Positions 13,922 to 22,701 of a stretch of DNA of 64,000 nt are shown in pieces. The notes below the pieces were generated by a model. It was given only the letters and a program-made list of their open reading frames with translations, was not told where the DNA came from and made no database searches. Each line of letters starts with the position of its first letter. The first letter of the stretch is position 1. The translations under genes were made by a program, and so were the position numbers. Source of the stretch: Mobilitalea torta (GTDB lineage: Bacteria; Bacillota; Clostridia; Lachnospirales; Lachnospiraceae); the NCBI RefSeq assembly GCF_050433395.1, contig NZ_JBNPXH010000005.1, forward strand, positions 1 through 64,000, given 5' to 3'.

Positions 13922-16165
13922 ATGCTAAAGCTTTTTAAATTTTTGAACAAATCAATTACCGCAATTTTGTTTGTTGTAATTTTGCTGGTAATCCAGGCTT
14001 TCAGTGACCTTTCCCTGCCCACCTACACTTCGGATATCATTAATGTAGGTATCGCTAAAGGCGGTGTGGAAGATACCGTGCCTGATGCCATTCGTGCTTC
14101 AGAGCTGGATAAACTGGTTCTGTTCCTGGATGAACCCGGCAAAGCTCTGGTACTCAGCCATTTTACCCTCCTTCAGCAGGAGGATTACAGCACTAAGGAA
14201 TGGTCCGATTATGGGAAGAAGTACCCTGTCCTGAGCTCCGAGGCCGTTTACCTGTGGGATGGACAAGAGGAAGAGGCTCTCACAGACGCTTTGTCCATTC
14301 CCATGATGATGACACTCTCCCTCGAAGGAGACAGCGAAGCCTCCCAGGAGATGAAGCAGCAGTTTCTGGCAGGTTTCCCTGCCGAAATGACCCAGGGTAA
14401 TCCGGATCTGTTCCAGCTGCTGGCCACGCTTCCTGCCGAAGCGAAAGCCGCCATACTGGCATCTGCCTCCGAGAAGCTGAAGGAGATGCCGGAGATGCTG
14501 CTTACTGCCGGCGCTAGTGCCTATGTCAAGGCCGAGTATCAGGCACTTGGGAGAAACACGGACCGGATGCAGATCAATTACATTCTGCTGGTCGGCCTGA
14601 AGATGATTGGTCTGGCACTGGTAGCGATGCTGGCTTCCATTCTTGTCACCTTTCTTTCCTCAAGAATTGCAGCCAGATTGGGCCGTGATCTGAGAAACGG
14701 GGTATTTAAGAAGGTTCTCTCCTTCTCCAGCCAGGAAATGGACCAGTTCTCCACCGCTTCCCTGATTACCCGCAGCACCAATGATATCCAGCAGGTGCAG
14801 TCCTTGATTGTGTTCCTGATCCGGATTGTAATCTACGCCCCCATCATGGCAGTCGGCGGCATTATCAAGGTAATGAATACCAATACCTCCATGTCCTGGA
14901 TCTTAATCGTGGGCGTGGGAGCCATCTTTATCCTGATCGGCATATTGATGGTGGTCGCAATGCCCAAATTCAAGATAATGCAAAAACTAGTGGACCGGAT
15001 CAACCTGGTTACCCGTGAGATCATCACCGGACTTCCCGTTATCCGCGCCTTTAGCACCGTTGATTATGAGGAAAAGCGTTTTGACCGTGCCAATCTGGAT
15101 GTAACGAAGAACTCTCTTTTTGTCAACCGGGTTATGACCTTCATGATGCCGGTGCTGATGATGATTATGAATCTTATCTCCCTTCTGATCCTGTGGGTCA
15201 GCGCTAACCGGATTGACGCCGGAACCATGCAGGTGGGTGATATGATCGCCTTCATTCAGTACACCATGCAGATCATTATGTCCTTCCTGATGCTTACCAT
15301 GGTCTCCATTATGCTTCCCAGAGCTGCCGTAGCGGCAAAGCGCATCGATGAGATCCTGCAGACAGATACTTCCATCAAAGACTCCGGACAGGATGAGCCG
15401 GCCAAGGCGGGCATGAAGGGACTCCTGGAATTTCGCGATGTATCCTTCCGTTATCCGGGCGCCGAGGAGGATGTTCTCTCCGGCATCAGCTTTACCGCCA
15501 GACCGGGGAAAACTACGGCGATCATCGGAAGCACCGGAAGCGGCAAGTCAACCCTGATCAACCTGATACCCCGATTCTACGATGTCACCGGAGGCTCCAT
15601 CCTGCTGGACGGAACGGAGATCACAAGGATGAAACAGCATTCCCTGCGTGAGAAGCTGGGCTTCGTGCCCCAGAAGGGCGTACTGTTCACTGGAACCGTA
15701 GAATCCAATATTACTTTCGGCGCTCCCCATTCAACTGAAGAAGAGGTAAAGCGGGCTGCCCGAATTGCTCAGGCCACAGAATTTATTGAAGCAAAGCCGG
15801 AAGGCTATCAATCCCCCATCGCCCAGGGCGGAACGAATGTGTCCGGCGGACAGAAGCAGCGTCTGTCCATCGCCCGTGCCATTGCCAGGAATCCGGAGAT
15901 CTATATCTTTGACGACAGCTTTTCCGCACTGGATTATAAAACGGATTCTGTTTTAAGAAAGACCCTGAAGGAAGAGCTTACGGACAGCACCGTTCTTATT
16001 GTGGCCCAGAGAATCAGCACCATTATGAATGCGGAACAGATTCTGGTTTTGGACGACGGACGTATTGTCGGCAAAGGAACCCACAGAGAACTGCTTAAGA
16101 ATTGTGAAGTATATCAGCAGATAGCTTCTTCCCAATTATCAGAGGAGGAATTAAGTTATGAGTAG
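13922..16165 (+). CDS. ABC exporter half-transporter with large extracellular insertion and degenerate catalytic site
   Basis: The 747-residue protein has a six-helix exporter domain and a C-terminal ATPase. Between helix 1 (about 12-34) and helix 2 (about 219-246) there is an extra hydrophilic domain of about 180 residues that should lie outside the cell. The ATPase has GSTGSGKST near 535, the signature SGGQKQ near 640 and IFDDSFSALD near 661, where the usual catalytic Glu after Walker B is Asp. That marks the degenerate partner of a heterodimer, as in BmrCD- or TM287/288-type exporters. Its stop overlaps the start of the second half-transporter by 8 bases. The pair probably exports drugs or lipophilic compounds under MarR control. 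Confidence 0.9.
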   Translation: MLKLFKFLNKSITAILFVVILLVIQAFSDLSLPTYTSDIINVGIAKGGVEDTVPDAIRASELDKLVLFLDEPGKALVLSHFTLLQQEDYSTKEWSDYGKKYPVLSSEAVYLWDGQEEEALTDALSIPMMMTLSLEGDSEASQEMKQQFLAGFPAEMTQGNPDLFQLLATLPAEAKAAILASASEKLKEMPEMLLTAGASAYVKAEYQALGRNTDRMQINYILLVGLKMIGLALVAMLASILVTFLSSRIAARLGRDLRNGVFKKVLSFSSQEMDQFSTASLITRSTNDIQQVQSLIVFLIRIVIYAPIMAVGGIIKVMNTNTSMSWILIVGVGAIFILIGILMVVAMPKFKIMQKLVDRINLVTREIITGLPVIRAFSTVDYEEKRFDRANLDVTKNSLFVNRVMTFMMPVLMMIMNLISLLILWVSANRIDAGTMQVGDMIAFIQYTMQIIMSFLMLTMVSIMLPRAAVAAKRIDEILQTDTSIKDSGQDEPAKAGMKGLLEFRDVSFRYPGAEEDVLSGISFTARPGKTTAIIGSTGSGKSTLINLIPRFYDVTGGSILLDGTEITRMKQHSLREKLGFVPQKGVLFTGTVESNITFGAPHSTEEEVKRAARIAQATEFIEAKPEGYQSPIAQGGTNVSGGQKQRLSIARAIARNPEIYIFDDSFSALDYKTDSVLRKTLKEELTDSTVLIVAQRISTIMNAEQILVLDDGRIVGKGTHRELLKNCEVYQQIASSQLSEEELSYE

Positions 16166-18035
16166 AGAAGAGAATAAGCAAGAGGCACCCCTTAACCAGG
16201 CGCCGACCGGCAGAAGACCCAGAGGCGGCCATATGGGGCCCCCCGGAATGATGCCCGGTGAAAAAGCCAAAGATTTTAAAGGTACCATGAAAAAGCTCTC
16301 CGCCAGCTTATCCAAATTCCGTTTCGGCCTCATCATGATGCTGATCTTTGCCGTGGGAAGTACTATCTTTTCCATCGTAGGCCCCACCATCATGGGTGAT
16401 GCAACCACTGTCATCTACAATGGGCTGATTGATAAAATCAACGGAAAAGGCGGGATCGATCTCACCGCTCTGTCCAGAATTCTGATGATCCTGATCCTGC
16501 TCTATGGAGTGAGTGCTCTGCTGAACTTTGTCCAGGGCTGGATTATGACAGGAATCAGCCAGAAGGTATCCTACAAATTCCGCCGGGATATCTCGGAGAA
16601 GATTCACCGTATGCCCATGAATTACTTTGATACCACCTCCCATGGCGAGATTCTCTCCAGAGTGACTAACGATGTGGATACCCTCAGCAACAGCCTGAAC
16701 CAGAGCCTGCAGCAGCTCATCACCTCTGCCGTTACCATCGTAGGTGTACTGATCATGATGCTGCGCATCAGTGTAACCATGACTCTCCTGGCTCTGCTGA
16801 TTCTTCCTGTTTCAGTTATATTGGTAAGCCGGGTAGTGAAGAAATCCCAGAAATACTTTGCCCAGCAGCAGGAATATCTGGGTCATGTTAACGGCCAGGT
16901 GGAAGAGGTCTATGGCGGCCATAATATTATCAAGGTGTTTAATAAGGAGGAGGATTCCATCCGGGAATTCGACGAGAAGAATGAGAAGCTCTATGAGTCC
17001 GCCTGGAAATCCCAGTTCCTGTCCGGACTGATGATGCCGGTAATGCAGTTTGTAGGCAACGTAGGCTATGTGGGTGTTGCCATCCTGGGCGGTTACCTGG
17101 CAATTCACGGCAAGATCGAGGTCGGACAGATCCAGTCCTTCTTCCAGTATATTCGTCAGTTCACCCAGCCTATTAACCAGCTGATGCAGGTTGCCAATAT
17201 GTTCCAGTCCACAGCTGCCGCCGCAGAGAGGGTGTTTGAATTCCTGGCTGTGGAAGAAGAGGTTCAGACTGTGGAAAATCCGGTTTCCATCGAGGGGCTG
17301 AAGGGCAATGTGGAATTTAAACAAGTGCGGTTTGGCTATCATCCGGATAAGATTATTATTAATAATTTCAGCACAAAGGTTGCCAATGGACAGAAGATTG
17401 CCATCGTTGGACCCACAGGCGCCGGAAAAACTACTATGGTCAAGCTGCTGATGCGGTTCTATGACATTAACAGCGGAGAGATTCTCATTGACGGCCATAA
17501 CATCAAGGATTTTAACCGCAGTGATCTGCGCAGGATGTTCGGCATGGTGCTTCAGGACACCTGGCTGTTTACCGGAACCATCATGGACAATCTCCGTTAC
17601 AGCAGGCTGGATGCCACTGATGAGGAGGTAATCCGGGCGGCAAAGGCGGCACATGTGCATCACTTCATCTCTACCCTGCCCGATGGATATCAGATGGTGC
17701 TCAATGAAGAAGCCACCAATGTGTCCCAGGGACAGAAGCAGCTGCTGACCATAGCCCGGGCAATTCTGGCAGATCCCAGAATACTCATCCTCGACGAGGC
17801 CACCAGCTCCGTGGATACCAGAACTGAGATTTTAATTCAGAAGGCCATGGACAATCTGATGAAGGGAAGAACCAGCTTCATCATTGCACACCGGCTGTCT
17901 ACCATACGGGATGCCGATCTTATTCTTGTCATGAATGAAGGGGATATTGTGGAGCAGGGTACTCATACGGAGCTTCTGGCCAAGGGCGGATTTTATGCAA
18001 ACCTGTATAACTCGCAATTTGAGAGAACAGCATAA
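16158..18035 (+). CDS. ABC exporter half-transporter, canonical catalytic partner
   Basis: The 625-residue protein has a Pro/Gly-rich N-terminal tail (about 1-40), six membrane helices and an ATPase with GPTGAGKTT near 418, signature SQGQKQ near 523 and ILDEATSSVD near 544, with the catalytic Glu present. The SQGQ signature departs from SGGQ, as is frequent in one half of heterodimeric exporters. It overlaps the preceding half-transporter, so a stoichiometric heterodimer is expected. DUF2164 follows after 17 bp. Confidence 0.92.
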   Translation: MSREENKQEAPLNQAPTGRRPRGGHMGPPGMMPGEKAKDFKGTMKKLSASLSKFRFGLIMMLIFAVGSTIFSIVGPTIMGDATTVIYNGLIDKINGKGGIDLTALSRILMILILLYGVSALLNFVQGWIMTGISQKVSYKFRRDISEKIHRMPMNYFDTTSHGEILSRVTNDVDTLSNSLNQSLQQLITSAVTIVGVLIMMLRISVTMTLLALLILPVSVILVSRVVKKSQKYFAQQQEYLGHVNGQVEEVYGGHNIIKVFNKEEDSIREFDEKNEKLYESAWKSQFLSGLMMPVMQFVGNVGYVGVAILGGYLAIHGKIEVGQIQSFFQYIRQFTQPINQLMQVANMFQSTAAAAERVFEFLAVEEEVQTVENPVSIEGLKGNVEFKQVRFGYHPDKIIINNFSTKVANGQKIAIVGPTGAGKTTMVKLLMRFYDINSGEILIDGHNIKDFNRSDLRRMFGMVLQDTWLFTGTIMDNLRYSRLDATDEEVIRAAKAAHVHHFISTLPDGYQMVLNEEATNVSQGQKQLLTIARAILADPRILILDEATSSVDTRTEILIQKAMDNLMKGRTSFIIAHRLSTIRDADLILVMNEGDIVEQGTHTELLAKGGFYANLYNSQFERTA

Positions 18036-18052
18036 AAAGGAGGGTATTCCCC

Positions 18053-18316
18053 ATGAATAAGAAAACAAATCCCCTGGGCATCAATTTGCCGCTGGAATTG
18101 AAGAAAAAGTTTTTGGATGAAATTATATACTATTTTGAGACAGAGAGGGACGAGAAGCTGGGAGTCCTGGCTTCCGAGGGTATTCTGGATTTCTTCCTGG
18201 AGAATCTGGGTCCCTATCTTTATAATAAAGCCCTGGAAGATGCGAAGTTCTGGTATGGTAAAAGAATGGAAGATGTAGAGGCTGACTTCTATACCCTCTA
18301 CAAACAGGAACGGTAA
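18053..18316 (+). CDS. DUF2164-family protein
   Basis: This 87-residue acidic protein matches the DUF2164 pattern: LPLELKKKFLDEIIYYFETERDEKLG near residues 14-39, followed by the AEGILDFF-like segment (here ASEGILDFFLENLGPYLYNKAL) and DVEADFYTLYK near the end. The family is small, cytoplasmic and uncharacterised. It is the last gene of the marR-ABC-ABC operon, 17 bp after the second half-transporter with AAAGGAGGG upstream, and is followed by a terminator. Confidence 0.8.
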   Translation: MNKKTNPLGINLPLELKKKFLDEIIYYFETERDEKLGVLASEGILDFFLENLGPYLYNKALEDAKFWYGKRMEDVEADFYTLYKQER

Positions 18317-18340
18317 TTCCCAAAATACGATAAAAGGCCA

Positions 18341-18380
18341 AAAGGCAACGGACCGTTTGAATATGCTGTCCGTTGCCTTT
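18341..18380. terminator. Bidirectional terminator between convergent genes
   Basis: Perfect 13-bp arms AAAGGCAACGGAC (18341-18353) and GTCCGTTGCCTTT (18368-18380) with A and T runs at the outer ends. It separates the DUF2164 gene and the GH88 gene, which converge here. Confidence 0.9.
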
Positions 18381-18387
18381 GCCTCTA

Positions 18388-19542
18388 TTACCAGAGAAGA
18401 ATATCATTCCCTTTTAATTTAAAGATAGCTTCCATGAAGAAATAATCTCCATAGATAATATTAATGTGCTTGGTTCCATGGTACGCCTCAGAGCATTTCT
18501 CCAGAATGCAGTCATTCTCCCTGCTCCAGTTGCATCGGTTCTCATCCAGGGCCTTTAACAGCTTCAAAGCTGCATTCAGATACAGATCCTTCTCCCCGTC
18601 TCCTACGGCCCGTGCAATTTCGATGAAACCGCAGGCGGCAATTGCCGCTGCCGTGGAATCCTCCCAGAGGTCTTCCCTGGGCTGTCTGAAATCGATGGGT
18701 ATCAGGCCGCTCTCCGGTATGTTGGCGATAAAATAATGAGCTATCCGTTTTGCTGTGTTCAGGTATTCTATCTTGCCGGTGCGAATATAGCTCAGGATAA
18801 AGCCATAGATTCCCCAGGCCTGCCCCCTGGTCCAGGAGGAACCATTCTCATAGCCCTGTCCGCCGTGGGTTCTCACCACCCCGCCCTGCTCCGGGTCAAA
18901 TTCCACAATATGCTCCGAGGAACCGTCCGGTCTGATGAAATGGTTCATCGCCGTATCCGCATGGATGACAGCGATCTGCTTAAACCTGGGATCTCCCGTC
19001 ATCTCCGTAGCCCAATGCAGCAGCGGAACATTCATCATACAGTCAATAATTGCCCAGCCCGTGTTATCACTATAAGGGTTGCTGTTCCAGGCACGGATAA
19101 AGCGTCCGGCAGGATTAAAGCGCCCGGCCAGAAGATTGGCCGCATGCATTCCTCTTCTCTTCCCATCCTCCGCTTTGGTCAGGCGGTAATCGGCAACCGC
19201 AGTTAAAAGCCACATAAAACCTACATCATGGTGAAGCCCGTAATAATCCTCCAGACACTGGTCCAGCTTCTCCTCCGAGAACCTGGCTATCTCAGCATAC
19301 CTCTCTTCTCCGGTCTCATGATACATCAGCCACATCATTCCGCCCCAGAAACCATTGGTCCACCAGTTCAGTCCGTCCGACTTTTGCATATCACGGTCAC
19401 TTTCGCTGCAATTATCATGAGTGCCGTTCATGGTCGTATAGGGAATCTTATTCTTCGACTTCTCGCTGACCCATGCCATCTTCTCCCTTATCTTACCTGC
19501 TGCAGCTTCCACCCACTGCCTGTCCAATTCCTTCAACATCAT
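18388..19542 (-). CDS. GH88 family unsaturated glucuronyl hydrolase
   Basis: The 384-residue protein is a glycosidase of the (alpha/alpha)6 type. The two Asp that act in unsaturated glucuronyl hydrolases appear as HHDVGFMW (Asp about 106) and DNTGWAIIDCMMN (Asp about 167); their spacing of 61 residues equals that of the characterised Bacillus enzyme (88 and 149). SSWTRGQAWGIYG and WEDSTAAAIAACG are further family segments. It hydrolyses the unsaturated uronic acid produced by polysaccharide lyases, releasing sugar from glycosaminoglycan- or pectin-like oligosaccharides. No signal peptide is present, so it acts in the cytoplasm. I chose the ATG at 19542 with GGAGGT upstream over a TTG five codons earlier. 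The divergent AraC regulator probably controls it. Confidence 0.88.
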   Translation of the reverse strand: MMLKELDRQWVEAAAGKIREKMAWVSEKSKNKIPYTTMNGTHDNCSESDRDMQKSDGLNWWTNGFWGGMMWLMYHETGEERYAEIARFSEEKLDQCLEDYYGLHHDVGFMWLLTAVADYRLTKAEDGKRRGMHAANLLAGRFNPAGRFIRAWNSNPYSDNTGWAIIDCMMNVPLLHWATEMTGDPRFKQIAVIHADTAMNHFIRPDGSSEHIVEFDPEQGGVVRTHGGQGYENGSSWTRGQAWGIYGFILSYIRTGKIEYLNTAKRIAHYFIANIPESGLIPIDFRQPREDLWEDSTAAAIAACGFIEIARAVGDGEKDLYLNAALKLLKALDENRCNWSRENDCILEKCSEAYHGTKHINIIYGDYFFMEAIFKLKGNDILLW

Positions 19543-19728
19543 TCCTGCTACCTCCAATTCTTATAATACCAAACCTGCTATTGTTACCATGCTGACCGGC
19601 TGAATAGTTACTTCCGTTAGACAATATAATAATACTTTTCAATACGGGCAGCAATGTATTATAATGTTATTAATAGATCTTTCCTGCTTTTTTATCAACT
19701 CAGCTTTTTACCGAAAGGAGGCCGCCCT

Positions 19729-20529
19729 ATGATTACCGTAATGAATTGCGGGCACGATTCCAGGCATAAGACAAAATTCCACATGCTCCGCAAAACCGGG
19801 GTCCCCAACTATATCCTGCTGCTGGTAAAAACCGAGGCTTTCTTTGAGCTGAATGGTTCCATAGAAACCACCGCTCCCAATATGGCTATTTTATTTGACC
19901 GCAACAGCTATATGCATTATGGCAGCAAGCACAGCTTTTATAATGATGATTGGATTCATTTTGACATGATCGGCGAGCCCGGCTTGCTGGAGCAATTGCA
20001 CATTCCCTTCCGGCAGCCCGTCTACCTTCCTCAGATCAGCCAGCTGTCCAATTATGTCCGTATGCTGGTTCAGGAAAGCCATGCCGACACCCCTCACCGG
20101 CAGGAGCTTCAGGATGCCCTGATGCGGCTTCTGTTATACAGTCTGGACTCCCAGATTACGGCCCTTCCGGCAATGGCAAACGCGCATAAGCATTACCAGA
20201 GAATTCATCAGCTCCGCATCAATATCCACAATACTCCTCATAAGAAATGGACGGTGGATGCCATGGCGGAGTATGTCCACATGAGTCCTTATTATTTTCA
20301 GCATTTGTATAAGAAGCTGTATCATATCTCCTGCATACAGGAGGTAATTCTGGCACGGATAGAACGGGCGAAGTTCTATCTTACCACAACGGATATGTCT
20401 GTTCGGGAATTAGCGGATTCCTGTGGGTATGAGAATGAAATGCATTTCATACGGCAATTCAAAAAAAAGGAGGGGCTTACCCCCACCCAATTCCGCCGGT
20501 TATATCATGAGCATCAACCCAGCCCATAA
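19729..20529 (+). CDS. AraC-family transcriptional regulator
   Basis: The 266-residue protein has an N-terminal cupin-like ligand domain and a C-terminal pair of helix-turn-helix motifs: WTVDAMAEYVHMSPYYFQHLYKK (first) and VRELADSCGYENEMHFIRQFKK (second), ending with the usual TPTQFRRL. The ATG at 19729 has AAAGGAG 9 bp upstream; an earlier in-frame ATG 25 codons upstream lacks one. It is divergent from the GH88 gene across 186 bp, which suggests it activates that gene in response to an oligosaccharide. Confidence 0.9.
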   Translation: MITVMNCGHDSRHKTKFHMLRKTGVPNYILLLVKTEAFFELNGSIETTAPNMAILFDRNSYMHYGSKHSFYNDDWIHFDMIGEPGLLEQLHIPFRQPVYLPQISQLSNYVRMLVQESHADTPHRQELQDALMRLLLYSLDSQITALPAMANAHKHYQRIHQLRINIHNTPHKKWTVDAMAEYVHMSPYYFQHLYKKLYHISCIQEVILARIERAKFYLTTTDMSVRELADSCGYENEMHFIRQFKKKEGLTPTQFRRLYHEHQPSP

Positions 20530-20719
20530 TGATGTCCATGCCTCACACCGCACAAATCACCATGAAAATACCGCCTGGATCCGGTTTTCCTCCCGCTTCT
20601 TTCAACCTTATTACTTCAATTAAAAAATCGTCCTATACAATAGCAGAAAGGAAGACTTCAGCAATCCTATACAGAAAGACTGTTGAAGCCATCCCTTCTC
20701 CAAGCTTTGCGGCATTCTA

Positions 20720-22552
20720 TTAATTGTTCCTGGAAGCTTCAATCTGCTCCGCCAGATCGTTCAGATACACCCAGCGCTCCATCTTCTCCTCCAGTTCCTT
20801 CTCCAGTGCTTCCTTCTGCTTTATCAGCTCATTTAATCTGGAATAGTCCGCAGCGGCCTCCGCTATCGCTTTGTCCGTTTCCTCTAAGCTTGCCTCCAAT
20901 GCGGCAATGACTTCATCAATGGTGTCATATTCCTTTTGCTCCTGGTAAGTGAACTTCGGCTTGCTGCTCCTCTGCTTCCAGGCGGCACTGCTGTCCGGCT
21001 TGGATTCCCCGGCAGCCTTGGAGGCGTTCCCTGCTCCCGGCTTTCCGGGAACCGCACTGCCGGCCTCACGCAGCCTCCTGCTTTCTTTATAATCTGTAAA
21101 ATTCCCCTCATACTGCCGGATGCTCCCACCCTCAAAGGAGAATATTCTCTCTGCCATCTTATCCAGAAAATAACGGTCATGGGATACAGAAACAACGATA
21201 CCCGGGTAGGTCTCCAGATAATCCTCCAGAATCGTCAGAGTCTGGATGTCCAGATCATTGGTAGGCTCGTCCAGCACCAGAATATTGGGTGCCTCCATCA
21301 GCACCTTCAATAGATACAGCCTCCGCTTTTCGCCGCCGGAAAGCCGGGCGATCTGAGTATATTGCATGGAGCCGGGAAACAGAAAACGCTCGCACATCTG
21401 GGAGGCCGTCGCCGTGCCCTCCGAGGTCTGGATGTATTCCGCCGTATCTCTGATATAGTCAATCACACGGAGACTTTCATCCATATATTCATTCTCCTGG
21501 GAGAAATATCCCAGCTTAATGGTACTTCCGGTCTCTACGCTTCCCTCATCAGGAGGGAGCATTCCCGTTATGATATTTAACAGGGTGGATTTACCGCAGC
21601 CATTAGGCCCTATGATGCCGATCCGGTCACCGGGCAGAAGGATGTAGGAGAAATCACGGAATAAGCTTCGTTCGCCGAAGCCCTTGCTTATCCCTGCCAC
21701 TTCTATGGTCTTCCTGCCTATTCTGGCCGACAGGGCATTGATCTCCACCTTCCCGTCTGTTTCAATGGTCTTACGGTCCCGTAATTCTTCAAAACGCTGG
21801 ATATGGGCCTTCTGTTTCGTGGAACGGGCTCTCGCTCCCCGCTGCATCCATTCCAGCTCAATACGGAAGAGGCTTCGGGCCTTCCGCTCTGTAGCCATAA
21901 GCATATCCTCTCTCTCCGCCTTAAGCTCCAGAAACCGGGAGTAATTCACCTGGTAGGAATAGATACTGCCCTTGTCCAGCTCCAGTATCTTATTCGTTAC
22001 CTTATCCAGAAAATAGCGGTCATGGGTTACCATAAGAAAGGCTCCCCGGTATTTGATCAGATACTCTTCCAGCCACTCCGCCATCTCACTGTCCAGATGG
22101 TTGGTCGGCTCGTCCAGCACCAGTATCTCTGCCGGAGTCAGAAGCGTGCGCACCAGCGCCACCCTCTTTCTCTGTCCGCCGGACAAGATTTCGGGAGATA
22201 CCTCCGGGTCGGAGATGCCGAGCCTTTGCAGCATGGCCCTCGCCTCTCCCTCCAGATTGCGGTACTCCTCCTCCGCTTTCTGGTTCAGAAGGACATTCTG
22301 AAGGACGGATAGCTGATGGTCAAAGACGGGATTCTGGGACAGGTATCCGATACGGACCTTCTTTCCCCTGATCACCGAACCGCTGTCCGGCTCCTCCAGC
22401 CCCGCAATTATTTTAAGAAGGGTGGATTTCCCCGTGCCGTTGATTCCGATCAGCCCGATTTTCTCACCCTCATTGATTCCAAACGTCACATTGTCAAACA
22501 GCATCCGCTCCGTATAGCTTTTGCTCATATTTTCAACTGTTAATAAATTCAT
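20720..22552 (-). CDS. ABC-F family ATPase (ribosome-associated type)
   Basis: The 610-residue protein has two ATPase domains and no membrane helices. Domain 1 has GINGTGKST near 38 and LSGGQRKRVALVRTLL with LDEPTNHLDSEM near 148; domain 2 has GPNGCGKST near 318 and LSGGEKRRLYLLKVL with LDEPTNDLDIQT near 427. Between them lies the inter-domain linker with Arg-rich MQRGARARSTKQKA. The last 80 residues form a coiled coil (EKELEEKMERWVYLNDL) as in Uup/YdiF-type proteins. Members act on the ribosome in translation or antibiotic protection; which applies here cannot be told. The gene stands alone. Confidence 0.92.
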   Translation of the reverse strand: MNLLTVENMSKSYTERMLFDNVTFGINEGEKIGLIGINGTGKSTLLKIIAGLEEPDSGSVIRGKKVRIGYLSQNPVFDHQLSVLQNVLLNQKAEEEYRNLEGEARAMLQRLGISDPEVSPEILSGGQRKRVALVRTLLTPAEILVLDEPTNHLDSEMAEWLEEYLIKYRGAFLMVTHDRYFLDKVTNKILELDKGSIYSYQVNYSRFLELKAEREDMLMATERKARSLFRIELEWMQRGARARSTKQKAHIQRFEELRDRKTIETDGKVEINALSARIGRKTIEVAGISKGFGERSLFRDFSYILLPGDRIGIIGPNGCGKSTLLNIITGMLPPDEGSVETGSTIKLGYFSQENEYMDESLRVIDYIRDTAEYIQTSEGTATASQMCERFLFPGSMQYTQIARLSGGEKRRLYLLKVLMEAPNILVLDEPTNDLDIQTLTILEDYLETYPGIVVSVSHDRYFLDKMAERIFSFEGGSIRQYEGNFTDYKESRRLREAGSAVPGKPGAGNASKAAGESKPDSSAAWKQRSSKPKFTYQEQKEYDTIDEVIAALEASLEETDKAIAEAAADYSRLNELIKQKEALEKELEEKMERWVYLNDLAEQIEASRNN

Positions 22553-22651
22553 AGACTAACCTTTCTGTGCTTTATTTCAAAATGCGCACACCCTTCGGTC
22601 GGCGCAGTCAAGCATGTTCATCGTATCACAGGATGGCTGCAAAGTCCAGGT

Positions 22652-22695
22652 AAAAAAACACCTCCGAATTCCAAATCAATGAGAATCAGAGGTGT
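22652..22695 (-). terminator. Terminator of purA
   Basis: On the minus strand ACACCTC (22689-22695) and GAGGTGT (22658-22664), extended by a weaker inner stem, are followed by a run of seven T. It starts 7 bp after the purA stop. Confidence 0.8.
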
Positions 22696-22701
22696 GTCTT
22701 C

